From contig JBBQCW010000005.1 in NCBI GenBank assembly GCA_038319025.1, positions 132,214 through 196,213 of the forward strand: 64,000 nucleotides of DNA, written 5' to 3'. How positions within the stretch are numbered: the first letter of the stretch is position 1; every line of letters starts with the position of its first letter. The notes beneath the pieces are model-generated. The model was given only the letters and a program-made list of their open reading frames with translations. It did no database searches and was not told the DNA's origin. The translations under genes and the position numbers were made by a program. Shown here in pieces: positions 56,884 to 64,000 of the stretch. The stretch is from JBBQCW01 sp038319025. GTDB lineage: Bacteria; Actinomycetota; Thermoleophilia; Solirubrobacterales; Solirubrobacteraceae.

Positions 56884-57966
56884 CTACGTGGCCGTGCGGG
56901 CGAGGCCCGCGCGCAGCACTCCGCCCATCTCGGCTACCGCGTCGCGCGAGGAGCGCCCGGCTCCGATCGCGTTCACGAAGCCGTGGATCAGGCCGCTCTG
57001 ACGGCGCAGGGTGACGGGAACCCCGGCCTCGGCCAGCCGCGCGGCGTACGCCTCGCCCTCGTCGCGCAGCGGGTCGAAGCCCGCGGTCACCACGTGTGCC
57101 GGCGCCAGCCCGGTGAGATCGTCGGCGAGCAGCGGCGAGGCGGCGGGGTCGCGGCTGAGCGCCGCCTCGTCGGCGCCGAAGTAGTGCGCTCTGTACCAGG
57201 TCATCTGCGCATCGGTCAGGAAGAACCCGTCCCCGAACAGGCCGTACGAGGCGGTGCCCTGGCTGCTGTTGTCGGTGACGGGATAGATGAGCAGTTGGAA
57301 GGCGGGCGCCGGGCCGCCCTCGCGCGCCGCGCGCAGCGAGCAGACCGCGCTGAGGTTGCCTCCCGCGCTGTCGCCACCGACCGCTATCCGCTCGGGATCG
57401 GTCCCGTACGCCGCGGCGTTCGCGTGGACGTGCGTGAGCGCGGCGTGGGCGTCGTCGGCGGCGGCGGGGAACCGGTGCTCGGGCGCGAGCCGGTAGTCGA
57501 CCGACAGCACGCGCACGCCGCCGCTGCGCGCGAGCATCCGGCACGGGGCGTCGTGGCTGTCAAGGCTCCCGACGACCCAGCCGCCGCCGTGGAAGAACAG
57601 CAGCAGTCCCGACGCGGGGTCGGCCGCGCACTCCTCAGGCACGTACAGGCGTGCGCGCAGCGGCCCGGCCGCGCCCTCGACGGTCGTCTCGCGGACCTCG
57701 GCGAGCGGCAGCGGAGGGCCGGCCACCGAGCGCGCCTCGCGCAGGATCGCCTCGCGCCCCTGCGACGGCGTGAGCTGCTCGAGGCTCGGCCGCGGGTCGA
57801 TCTCGAGCATGCGCAGCAGGATCTGGACCTCGGGGTCGAGCGTCTGGCCGTCGCGCACGATCGGCGGTCCGCCGAGCGCGCGCAACGCGGCAGCCGGTAG
57901 TCCGACGGCGGCGCGGGCCAGGAGCGACTGGAAGCGCTCCGCAGGCGACATGGGGTATCCCGGCAT
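56884..57966 (-). CDS. HSL-type (HGGG) alpha/beta hydrolase, copy 1
   Basis: 360 aa, alpha/beta hydrolase-3 family. Oxyanion motif HGGG at 126-129, SVDYRLAPEHRFPAA, nucleophile in GGDSAGG (Ser200), FDPLRDEGEAYAARL (Asp) and GLIHGFVN (His). It would hydrolyse short-chain esters. It aligns without gaps through residue 203 with the hydrolase at 62523-63596. The frame is open upstream of the ATG but antisense to the divergent gene. GGTACC occurs twice, 11 bp apart, at 57986-58002 in the shared promoter. Confidence 0.9.
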   Translation of the reverse strand: MPGYPMSPAERFQSLLARAAVGLPAAALRALGGPPIVRDGQTLDPEVQILLRMLEIDPRPSLEQLTPSQGREAILREARSVAGPPLPLAEVRETTVEGAAGPLRARLYVPEECAADPASGLLLFFHGGGWVVGSLDSHDAPCRMLARSGGVRVLSVDYRLAPEHRFPAAADDAHAALTHVHANAAAYGTDPERIAVGGDSAGGNLSAVCSLRAAREGGPAPAFQLLIYPVTDNSSQGTASYGLFGDGFFLTDAQMTWYRAHYFGADEAALSRDPAASPLLADDLTGLAPAHVVTAGFDPLRDEGEAYAARLAEAGVPVTLRRQSGLIHGFVNAIGAGRSSRDAVAEMGGVLRAGLARTAT

Positions 57967-58026
57967 CGGCGGCACGATGCTCTCAGGTACCAATGAGGTA
58001 CCACAAGGCGTAGTGTCGGCCGACCT

Positions 58027-58995
58027 GTGACGGACACCCCGCTCATGCGAGCGCGATTCCCCATTCAACGTGACGGCACGCTCTACCTGGCGGAAGGCGG
58101 ACAGGAGACCGAGGTCATGTACCGCCATGGCCACGAGCTGCCCGAGTTCGCCATGTTCGCGCTCCTCGACGACGCGGCGGCGCGGCAGGACATCGAGGAG
58201 ATGTACCGCAGCTACCTGGACGTCGCCGCCGAGCAGGGCTTCGTCGCGCTGATGGGCGGCTTGGACTATCGCGCCAGCCCGGACTGGGCGGGCAAGCTCG
58301 GGTACTCCGCTGAGGCGCTCGAGGACCTCCAGCTCCGCTGCATCCAGCTGCTCCGGGATGTGGCGCGGCCATACACCGGGCAGCTACCGGGTGTCTTCTT
58401 CGCGGGCATCGTCGGACCCCGCGGCGATGCCTACCAGCTCAACCGCGCAATCTCCGCCGAGGAGTCCGAGGACTACCACGCCGTGCAGATCGCGTCGCTG
58501 GCGAAGGCCGACGTCGATCTCGTCCAGGCGATGACGTTCAACAACGTGCCCGAGGCCGTCGGGGTCGCGCGTGCCGCGGCCCGCGCGGGGCTCCCCGTGT
58601 CGATCCTGTTCACCCTGGACGCGACGGCCCACCTGGCCTCGGGACCGAGTCTGCGCGAAGCCATCGAGGTCATCGACGCCGAGACGGGGGAGGACCGGCC
58701 GGACTTCTACGGCATCAACTGCTCGCACCCGATTGAGTTCCTACCCGCGCTGGAACCCGGGGACTGGACCCAGCGGGTCCGCATCGTGCGCCCGAACGCC
58801 TCGCCCATGGAGAAGGCGTCACTGTGCCGCATCGGCCACCTCGAAGAGGGAGACCCTCGCGAACTGGGGCTCCTCATGGCGGCGATTGCGCGGCGCCTCC
58901 CCGACATCGACATATGGGGCGGATGCTGCGGCACGTGGGACACCCACCTCACCGAGATCGCCCGCGAGGTGCGCGCGGCGCGTGTGGTGCCGTAG
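58027..58995 (+). CDS. Homocysteine S-methyltransferase-family protein
   Basis: 322 aa, TIM barrel of the Pfam S-methyl_trans family. The zinc ligands are visible: Cys in GINCSHP and the Cys pair in IWGGCCGTWDTHL. These enzymes transfer a methyl group to homocysteine or a related thiol/selenol. The N-terminus has LYLAEGGQETEVMYRHGHELPEFAMF, where the usual LDGG is EGGQ. No metE/metH neighbours, so the substrate is open. The GTG start follows a TAGTGT box (58011-58016). Divergent from hydrolase copy 1. Confidence 0.85.
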   Translation: MTDTPLMRARFPIQRDGTLYLAEGGQETEVMYRHGHELPEFAMFALLDDAAARQDIEEMYRSYLDVAAEQGFVALMGGLDYRASPDWAGKLGYSAEALEDLQLRCIQLLRDVARPYTGQLPGVFFAGIVGPRGDAYQLNRAISAEESEDYHAVQIASLAKADVDLVQAMTFNNVPEAVGVARAAARAGLPVSILFTLDATAHLASGPSLREAIEVIDAETGEDRPDFYGINCSHPIEFLPALEPGDWTQRVRIVRPNASPMEKASLCRIGHLEEGDPRELGLLMAAIARRLPDIDIWGGCCGTWDTHLTEIAREVRAARVVP

Positions 58996-59207
58996 TCACC
59001 CTCTTGGAGGGCTTCGGACGTTGGGTAGCATCACGAAGTGGCCGACGATCCCGCCCCTGTAATCAGCGATCACGAGGCCGAGGGTCGATCACGGGTGGCA
59101 GGACGTCGCCGACACGGCGCTGGCGTTCGTCAAGCGTTTTGTCTGAGCGCACGACGTCGGGCGGGCGGCTTGCGGCGGGCCTGCTGACGGCCTACGATCG
59201 CTCGGCG

Positions 59208-60359
59208 ATGGCCGCGCACTGCCGAGTCCTGCTGGTCCTCGCGGCAGCCCTGCTCGCGCTGCCGGCGACGGCCGCGGCGACAGTGCGGCTCGGGCCCGAC
59301 CTGAGCGTCAAACCCGGCGGCGGGGGCGGACTGGTCTTCGCTGCGGTCGGTTGCCAGCCCGGTCAGTACAGCCCGTGCTCGTTCGTCAACCTGCGCTCCA
59401 GCACGGCGGGCGGACTGGTGGAGTCGCCGTTCGCCGGGATCGTCACGAAGTGGCGCTTTCGCGCGGGGTGCTGCACCGACCCACAGACGGAGAAGAAGAC
59501 GCTGACGCTGAAGACCTTCAAGCGCGGCACCCAGGACGGGATGTTCGGCTACGGCTTCGCGGTCCCGTCGCAGACCGGGCCGTCGTTCGAGATCCCGCCG
59601 GGCAATCAGGTCCTCAGCGATCCGTTCGTCGAGTTGCCGGCGCGGCTGCCGATCGCCGCCGGCGAGCGGATCGGGATCGTCGCCGACAACCCGATCGACT
59701 TCGCGGTCTACAGCCCGTTCGCCGGGGTCGACATGACCGTCATCAGCAACGGCGTTCCACCGTACAACGGCGAACCGTACGGCCAGGTGTTCGGCGGCAC
59801 CGCGCTGGCGATCGGCGCGGACGTCGAGCCCGACGCCGACGGCGACCTCTACGGCGACGAGACGCAGGACTGCGCGCCGGCGGACGCGACGCGCCAGGAC
59901 GGCTGTGCGCCCCCGATCCCCGTACCGATTCCCCAGCCGCTGTCCGTCGGCGTCTCAGGCGGGCCGAACACCTGCGCCACGAACTGCGCGTCGTCCGGCG
60001 CCGTGGTCATCCGCGGGCCGGTCAGCGCACCCTCGAGCGGAGACGGGTCGCGCATCTACATCCCGCTGAGCTGTCCGGCCGCCGCCACGCAGCCGTGTGG
60101 CGGGTACCTGATCGTCAACCCGCCGCCGGCCAAGAAGGCGAGCGCCGCCGCGGCCAAGCCGCTCGCGCGGGTCGCGTACTCGGTCGCGCCCGGAGCGACG
60201 AAGCGGTTCACGCTCCAGCTGTCGAAGGCCGGTCGCGCACTGCTGAAGCGCAAGCGCAGGCTCGCCGTCGTGATCACGATCCAGCCGAGCGCCGGCCAGC
60301 CGATCCTGACGCGCAAGACGCTCAAGTGGCGGGCGCCCAAGCCCGCCAGGCGTCGCTGA
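59208..60359 (+). CDS. Exported protein of unknown function
   Basis: 383 aa. A signal peptide (VLLVLAAALLALPATAAA) is followed by a beta-rich domain, a calcium-binding thrombospondin type 3-like segment DADGDLYGDETQDC, a Pro-rich linker and a C-terminal domain with a Lys/Arg-rich end (KAGRALLKRKRRLAVVITI) of a kind common in Solirubrobacterales secreted proteins. No catalytic motif. A TACGAT box lies 9 nt before the ATG. The 212 bp upstream of it hold nothing recognisable. Confidence 0.7.
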   Translation: MAAHCRVLLVLAAALLALPATAAATVRLGPDLSVKPGGGGGLVFAAVGCQPGQYSPCSFVNLRSSTAGGLVESPFAGIVTKWRFRAGCCTDPQTEKKTLTLKTFKRGTQDGMFGYGFAVPSQTGPSFEIPPGNQVLSDPFVELPARLPIAAGERIGIVADNPIDFAVYSPFAGVDMTVISNGVPPYNGEPYGQVFGGTALAIGADVEPDADGDLYGDETQDCAPADATRQDGCAPPIPVPIPQPLSVGVSGGPNTCATNCASSGAVVIRGPVSAPSSGDGSRIYIPLSCPAAATQPCGGYLIVNPPPAKKASAAAAKPLARVAYSVAPGATKRFTLQLSKAGRALLKRKRRLAVVITIQPSAGQPILTRKTLKWRAPKPARRR

Positions 60360-60390
60360 TCACGCCTTCGCCGCCTGCGAGGATCCACCC

Positions 60391-61005
60391 ATGTCCGACC
60401 CCGTCAGCTTCTGCGACGAGCTCGCCTTCGCGTTCGGGTGGCTGCACCCCGAGCCGGACTGGATGGCGCGCGCCGGTCATGCCGTGCTGGCCGGGGGCGG
60501 TGTCTGGGTGATCGACCCGATCGACGGTGACGGCGTCGACGAGCGCATCCGCGCGCTCGGCGAGCCGGCGGGCGTCGTGCGGCTGCTGGATCGCCACCCG
60601 CGCGACTGCGAGGCGTTCGCCGCGCGGCTCGGCGTGCCGCTGCACTGCGAGCCGTTCGACGGCGTCCGCGGCGCGCCCTTCGAGGTGGTGCCGGTGCTGC
60701 GCATGCGCGGCTGGCACGAGGTGGCACTGTGGTTCGGAGCCGAGCGCACGCTCGTCTGCGCGGATGCACTGGCCAATGCGCCGGGCTACCGCGCTCCCGG
60801 CGAGCGGGTCGGCGTGCACCCCTTCCTGCGCATCCGCCCGCCGCGCCGGCTGACCGGCTACCCGGCCGAGCACGTGCTGCTCGGACACGGCCCCGGTCTG
60901 CACGGCCAGGAGTGCGTTCCGGCAGTGCGCCGCGCGATGGACACGGCGTGGCGCCAGGCGCCGTTCTGGGCCACCGCGCAGGCGCGCCGGCTCGCACCCT
61001 GGTGA
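60391..61005 (+). CDS. MBL-fold-like protein, degenerate
   Basis: 204 aa. Layout of a small metallo-beta-lactamase-fold protein (VWVIDPIDGDGVDERI, VVRLLDRHPRDCEAFAARLG, LVCADAL, HVLLGHGPGLHG), but the HxHxDH motif is reduced to DRHPRDC and the active site looks incomplete. Function unknown. It starts 31 bp after the exported-protein gene on the same strand. Confidence 0.6.
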   Translation: MSDPVSFCDELAFAFGWLHPEPDWMARAGHAVLAGGGVWVIDPIDGDGVDERIRALGEPAGVVRLLDRHPRDCEAFAARLGVPLHCEPFDGVRGAPFEVVPVLRMRGWHEVALWFGAERTLVCADALANAPGYRAPGERVGVHPFLRIRPPRRLTGYPAEHVLLGHGPGLHGQECVPAVRRAMDTAWRQAPFWATAQARRLAPW

Positions 61006-61072
61006 TTCACGCCGATCGAGCCTCGTAATTTCCCCGGATGAGCAGCCCCGCGCCCGGACGTAGTTTCTGCTC

Positions 61073-62518
61073 ATGACGGGTCACCCTCAGCGTCCGGCGG
61101 TGCTGATCGTCGGCGGCGGCGTGGCGGCGCTCGAAGCGCTGATGGCGCTGCGCGCGACGGCCGGCGAGCAGCCGCACATCACCGTCCTCGCGCCGGATGC
61201 GGAGTTCGTGCTGCGGGCCGGCGCCGTGCTCGAGCCGTTCGCGCGCGGGCACGCCCGGCGCATCCCACTGCGCGAGATCGTCGAGAGCCAGTCCGCACAG
61301 CTGCTCGCGGACGCGCTCGACCAGGTCGAGCCGGAGCGCAGCGTCGTGCGCACGCGCGGCGGCGACGAGCTCGCCTACGACGTGCTGTTGATCGCGCTCG
61401 GGGCCCGCGGCGAAGCGGCGTTCCCGGGTGCCGTGACGTTCGGCGGGCCACAGGACAGCGCGGCCGTCACCACCGTCCTCGACGAGGCCGAGCGCGGAGC
61501 GATCACCAGGATCGCGTTCGTCGTCCCGCCCGGCGCGACGTGGCCGCTGCCGCTCTACGAGCTGGCGCTGCTCACGCGCGGCCACCTGCGCGATCGCGGA
61601 GTCACCGCGGTCGACATCGCGGTCGTGACGCCGGAGGAGCGGCCGCTCGCGCTGTTCGGCGAGGCCGCCGCCGACGACGTGGAATCGCGCCTTGCGTCGG
61701 AGGACATCGAGCTGCACACACTGAGCCGGGTTCGCGCGCATGCCGACGGCATCCTCACGCTCCAGGGCGGCAGCCGCGTGCGCGCCGACCGCGCGGTGGC
61801 CCTGCCGCGCCTCGTCGGCCCGTCGATCGCCGGGCTCCCACACGACGACCTCGGGTTCATCCCGACCGACGACCACGCGCGCGTGCGCGGGTTCGCGCAC
61901 GTCTACGCCGCCGGTGACTGCACGGCGTTCCCGCTCAAGCAGGGTGGCATCGCGGCGCAGCAGGCGGACGCGGCGGCGCAGGCGATCGCCGAGGCGATCG
62001 GCGCGCCGATCACCGCCGCGCCGTTCACGCCGGTGCTGCGCGGGCTGCTGCTGACCGGCTCCACGCCGAGCTACTTCCGCGCCTACCCGGGCGCCGAGCG
62101 CGAGGCGACCAGCGTGGCGATCGAGACGCCGCGCGGCGGACGGCGGGCCAGCGCGCCGGCAGACGTCGCCGGTCACAAGCCGCTCTGGTGGCCCCCGGCG
62201 AAGGTTGCCGGGCCCTACCTCGGCGCATGGCTCGCACGCCCGCACGAGCCCGGCGGCGAGGCGCTTCAGCTCCGCGATCGTCAGGTCACGCCTGTCACCG
62301 ATGAGCAGGCGGCGGCGGAAGAGCGCGCGGCGGCACTCGATCTCGCGCTTGCGATGGCCGATGCTGAGGCGCGGTACGGCGACTGGAAGGAGGCGCTGCG
62401 CGCGCTCGACGCGGCGGAGGCGCTCGCGGCTCCGCTGCCGGTGGAGTACGCGCAGAAACGCGATCTCTGGGAGGCGGAGCTGGCCGGCGGGTCGACCGCG
62501 CGATTCCGCGGCTCGTGA
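61073..62518 (+). CDS. FAD/NAD(P)-dependent oxidoreductase (NDH-2/SQR-like)
   Basis: 481 aa. The N-terminal dinucleotide motif VLIVGGGVAALEALMAL begins the FAD domain; the central NAD(P)-binding region (about 145-250) has weak GxGxxG; the FAD-binding end HVYAAGDCTAFPLKQGGIAAQQADAAA and KPLWWPPAKVAGPYLGAWLA are typical of sulfide:quinone reductase/NDH-2-like flavoproteins. A helical tail (about 405-481) is extra. It probably passes electrons to quinone or a protein acceptor. Convergent with hydrolase copy 2 with only 4 bp between stops. Confidence 0.82.
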   Translation: MTGHPQRPAVLIVGGGVAALEALMALRATAGEQPHITVLAPDAEFVLRAGAVLEPFARGHARRIPLREIVESQSAQLLADALDQVEPERSVVRTRGGDELAYDVLLIALGARGEAAFPGAVTFGGPQDSAAVTTVLDEAERGAITRIAFVVPPGATWPLPLYELALLTRGHLRDRGVTAVDIAVVTPEERPLALFGEAAADDVESRLASEDIELHTLSRVRAHADGILTLQGGSRVRADRAVALPRLVGPSIAGLPHDDLGFIPTDDHARVRGFAHVYAAGDCTAFPLKQGGIAAQQADAAAQAIAEAIGAPITAAPFTPVLRGLLLTGSTPSYFRAYPGAEREATSVAIETPRGGRRASAPADVAGHKPLWWPPAKVAGPYLGAWLARPHEPGGEALQLRDRQVTPVTDEQAAAEERAAALDLALAMADAEARYGDWKEALRALDAAEALAAPLPVEYAQKRDLWEAELAGGSTARFRGS

Positions 62519-62522
62519 GCGC

Positions 62523-63596
62523 TCAGCGGGCGAGTCCGGCGCGCAGCACGCCGCCCATCTCGACGATCGCCTCCCGCGCCGCGCGCCCCGGGCCGGGTGT
62601 GGTGACGAACGAGTGGATCATGCCGGGATGGCGACGCGCCGTGACGGCGACGCCGGCGTCGCGCAGCCGCGCCGCGTAGGCCTCACCCTCGTCGCGCAGC
62701 GGGTCGAACCCGGCGGTGACGACGTGCGCAGGGCACAGCCCCGCGAGATCCGCGGCGAGCAGCGGTGACGCGGCGCTCTCCAGCGCGAGCGTCGCCTCGT
62801 CGGCGCCGAAGTAGTGGCCGTGAAACCAGCGCATCAGGTCGGCGGTCAGCGCGAAGCCTTCGCCGAACAGCTGGAACGACGCCGTCGCCTGGCTGCTGCT
62901 GTCGGTGGCCGGGTAGATCAGCAGCTGGAAGGCCGGCGCGGGCTCACCGGTGGCGACCGCGCGCTGCGCACAGACCGCTGCGAGGGTGCCGCCGGCGCTG
63001 TCGCCCCCGACGGCGATGCGATCAGGATCGGCACCGAAGCGCGCGGCGTCGGCGCGAACGTCGGCGAACGCCGCCCACGCGTCATCGGCGGCAGCGGGAT
63101 AGCGGTGCTCGGGCGCGAGCCGGTAGTCCACCGACAGCACACGGACACCGGCGCTGCGCGCGAGCAGCCGGCAGGTGGCGTCGTAGCTGTCGAGGTCGCC
63201 GACGACCCAGCCGCCGCCATGGAAGTACACGAGCAGCGCGGAGTGGGCGCCGGCGGCGCACTCCAGCGGAACGAAGAGCCGGGCGGGGAGCGGCCCGTCG
63301 GCGCCGGCGACGGTGACGTCGCGGACCTGCGCCAGCGGCAGCGGACGCCCGGCGACCAGCCGCATCGCGTCGTTGTACTCCACGCGCGCGTCGACGGGTG
63401 ACAGGGACTGCAGCGTCGGTCGCCGGGCTGCGCCCATGAGCCGCAGGAGCATCTGCGCCTCGGGGTCGAGCGTCTGGCCGTCGCGGACGATCGGTGATCC
63501 GCACAGCGCCCGCAGCGCGCGCGGCGGGAGCCCGATGGCCGCATGGAGCGCGGCCGCCTGGGCGCGGTCGGCGGCGGAGGTGGGGTAGCCGGTCAT
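62523..63596 (-). CDS. HSL-type (HGGG) alpha/beta hydrolase, copy 2
   Basis: 357 aa. HGGG at 126-129, SVDYRLAPEHRYPAA, GGDSAGG with Ser200, FDPLRDEGEAYAARL and GMIHSFV. Catalytic positions are the same numbers as in copy 1 at 56884-57966, so the two are recent paralogues in direct orientation. ATG 63596. Esterase of unknown substrate. Confidence 0.9.
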   Translation of the reverse strand: MTGYPTSAADRAQAAALHAAIGLPPRALRALCGSPIVRDGQTLDPEAQMLLRLMGAARRPTLQSLSPVDARVEYNDAMRLVAGRPLPLAQVRDVTVAGADGPLPARLFVPLECAAGAHSALLVYFHGGGWVVGDLDSYDATCRLLARSAGVRVLSVDYRLAPEHRYPAAADDAWAAFADVRADAARFGADPDRIAVGGDSAGGTLAAVCAQRAVATGEPAPAFQLLIYPATDSSSQATASFQLFGEGFALTADLMRWFHGHYFGADEATLALESAASPLLAADLAGLCPAHVVTAGFDPLRDEGEAYAARLRDAGVAVTARRHPGMIHSFVTTPGPGRAAREAIVEMGGVLRAGLAR

Positions 63597-63753
63597 CGCC
63601 GCGGGACTTTCTCACATACGGTGAAAACGGAAGGGGAACGGGTCGCCACAGCGAACTCTGGCGCAACGCGCCCGGTTGCGCATAGGGTTGGCGCGGCGGA
63701 ACGTGAGCACAGCCCGGCGGCTCGCCGGGGAATCAGCTTGGGAGGACGACGGG

Positions 63754-64000
63754 ATGGCGACAGCCAAGAGGACCGCGGCACGCAAGCCGGCGGCAAAGAA
63801 GACCGCTGCTGCGGCGAAGAAGACGGCGGCGCGTAAGCCGGCGGCGAAGAAGACGGCGGCGCGTAAGCCTGCCGCGAAGAAGACGGCGGCGCGGAAGCCT
63901 GCCGCCAAGAAGACCGCGGCGCGAAAGCCTGCCGCGACGACGACCGCGGCGCGAAAGCCTGCCGCCAAGAAGACCGCGGCGCGCAAGCCTGCCGCCAAGA
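63754..64000 (+). CDS. Histone H1-like Lys/Ala/Pro-repeat DNA-binding protein (partial)
   Basis: First 82 codons of a gene cut by the window end. After MATAKRTAARKPAAKKTAA the unit KKTAARKPAA recurs in tandem (30-bp DNA repeat, with variants such as TTTAARKPAA). Such AlgP/HctB-like or HU-tail-like proteins bind DNA non-specifically and compact the nucleoid. No HU domain is seen before the repeats; one could follow outside the window. Ribosome-binding site GGGAGGACGAC precedes the ATG. Confidence 0.8.
   Translation, partial: MATAKRTAARKPAAKKTAAAAKKTAARKPAAKKTAARKPAAKKTAARKPAAKKTAARKPAATTTAARKPAAKKTAARKPAAK

Noticed and set aside
63760..64000. Possible CRISPR array from 30-bp repeats
   Set aside because: Contiguous coding repeats of a Lys/Ala protein with no spacers.

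Overview
The window is high-GC DNA that reads as a member of the Actinomycetota. The best guess is class Thermoleophilia (Solirubrobacterales or a relative such as Patulibacter or Conexibacter). This rests on the rnc-smc-ftsY and ffh-rpsP-khpA-rimM-trmD-rplS-lepB-rnhB gene order, many apparently leaderless genes with a TAnnnT box 6-10 nt before the start codon, F420-type oxidoreductases, secreted proteins with an Ala/Lys/Arg-rich C-terminal domain, and a Lys/Ala-repeat histone H1-like gene. The class is an inference; no rRNA is present to settle it.

Region 1 (1-29.1 kb) is core chromosome: RNase III (3' end), SMC, FtsY, an NfeD/SPFH membrane pair, Ffh, the S16-to-RNase HII ribosome/secretion operon, YraN, an ArsR-AHSA1 fusion with a visible operator, the ComM-DprA competence pair, ThiD, IlvD, an L,D-transpeptidase, XerC/D, an EF-G-like GTPase, an RNase HI-type protein, an SDR, a membrane glycosyltransferase, tRNA-Gly(GCC) and two exported proteins.

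Region 2 (29,148-56,681) is an integrated mobile element of about 27.5 kb that is not closely like any element I can name. It lies between two identical 42-bp copies of the 3' half of tRNA-Cys(GCA); the intact tRNA is on the right. The left end carries a tyrosine integrase. The right end carries an AlpA/Xis-type gene, a RepA-like hexameric ATPase and small unknown genes. Both ends carry a cluster of GTGGGTGCAGT repeats that look like integrase arm sites. I see no conjugation genes. The interior also holds an IS110-family remnant, an unusual VIAAGSGN-repeat reading frame, a Cas2-fold-like orphan and about 1.2 kb without a recognisable gene.

The cargo (33.4-52.3 kb) is a dense set of catabolic genes: four alpha/beta hydrolases, a type-B carboxylesterase, three metallo-beta-lactamase-fold hydrolases, SDRs, an MDR dehydrogenase, a GMC oxidase, a luciferase-like F420 oxidoreductase, a Ddn-type F420 protein, two SnoaL-like proteins, a thioesterase and a DUF4188 protein. 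Three regulators sit among them (two HxlR, one TetR). Five copies of one operator, CTTG-N7-CAAG, mark promoters of the central cluster and of the hxlR gene at 45,998, defining a local regulon. A second, TetR-linked operon lies at 48.2-51.6 kb. Together they suggest mobile degradation of an ester- or lactone-containing hydrophobic compound; the substrate cannot be read from the sequence.

Region 3 (56.7-64 kb) is chromosome again: tRNA-Cys, tRNA-Val(GAC), two paralogous HGGG-type hydrolases on the same strand, a homocysteine S-methyltransferase-family protein, an exported protein, a degenerate MBL-like protein, an NDH-2/SQR-like flavoprotein and the start of a histone H1-like gene cut by the window edge.
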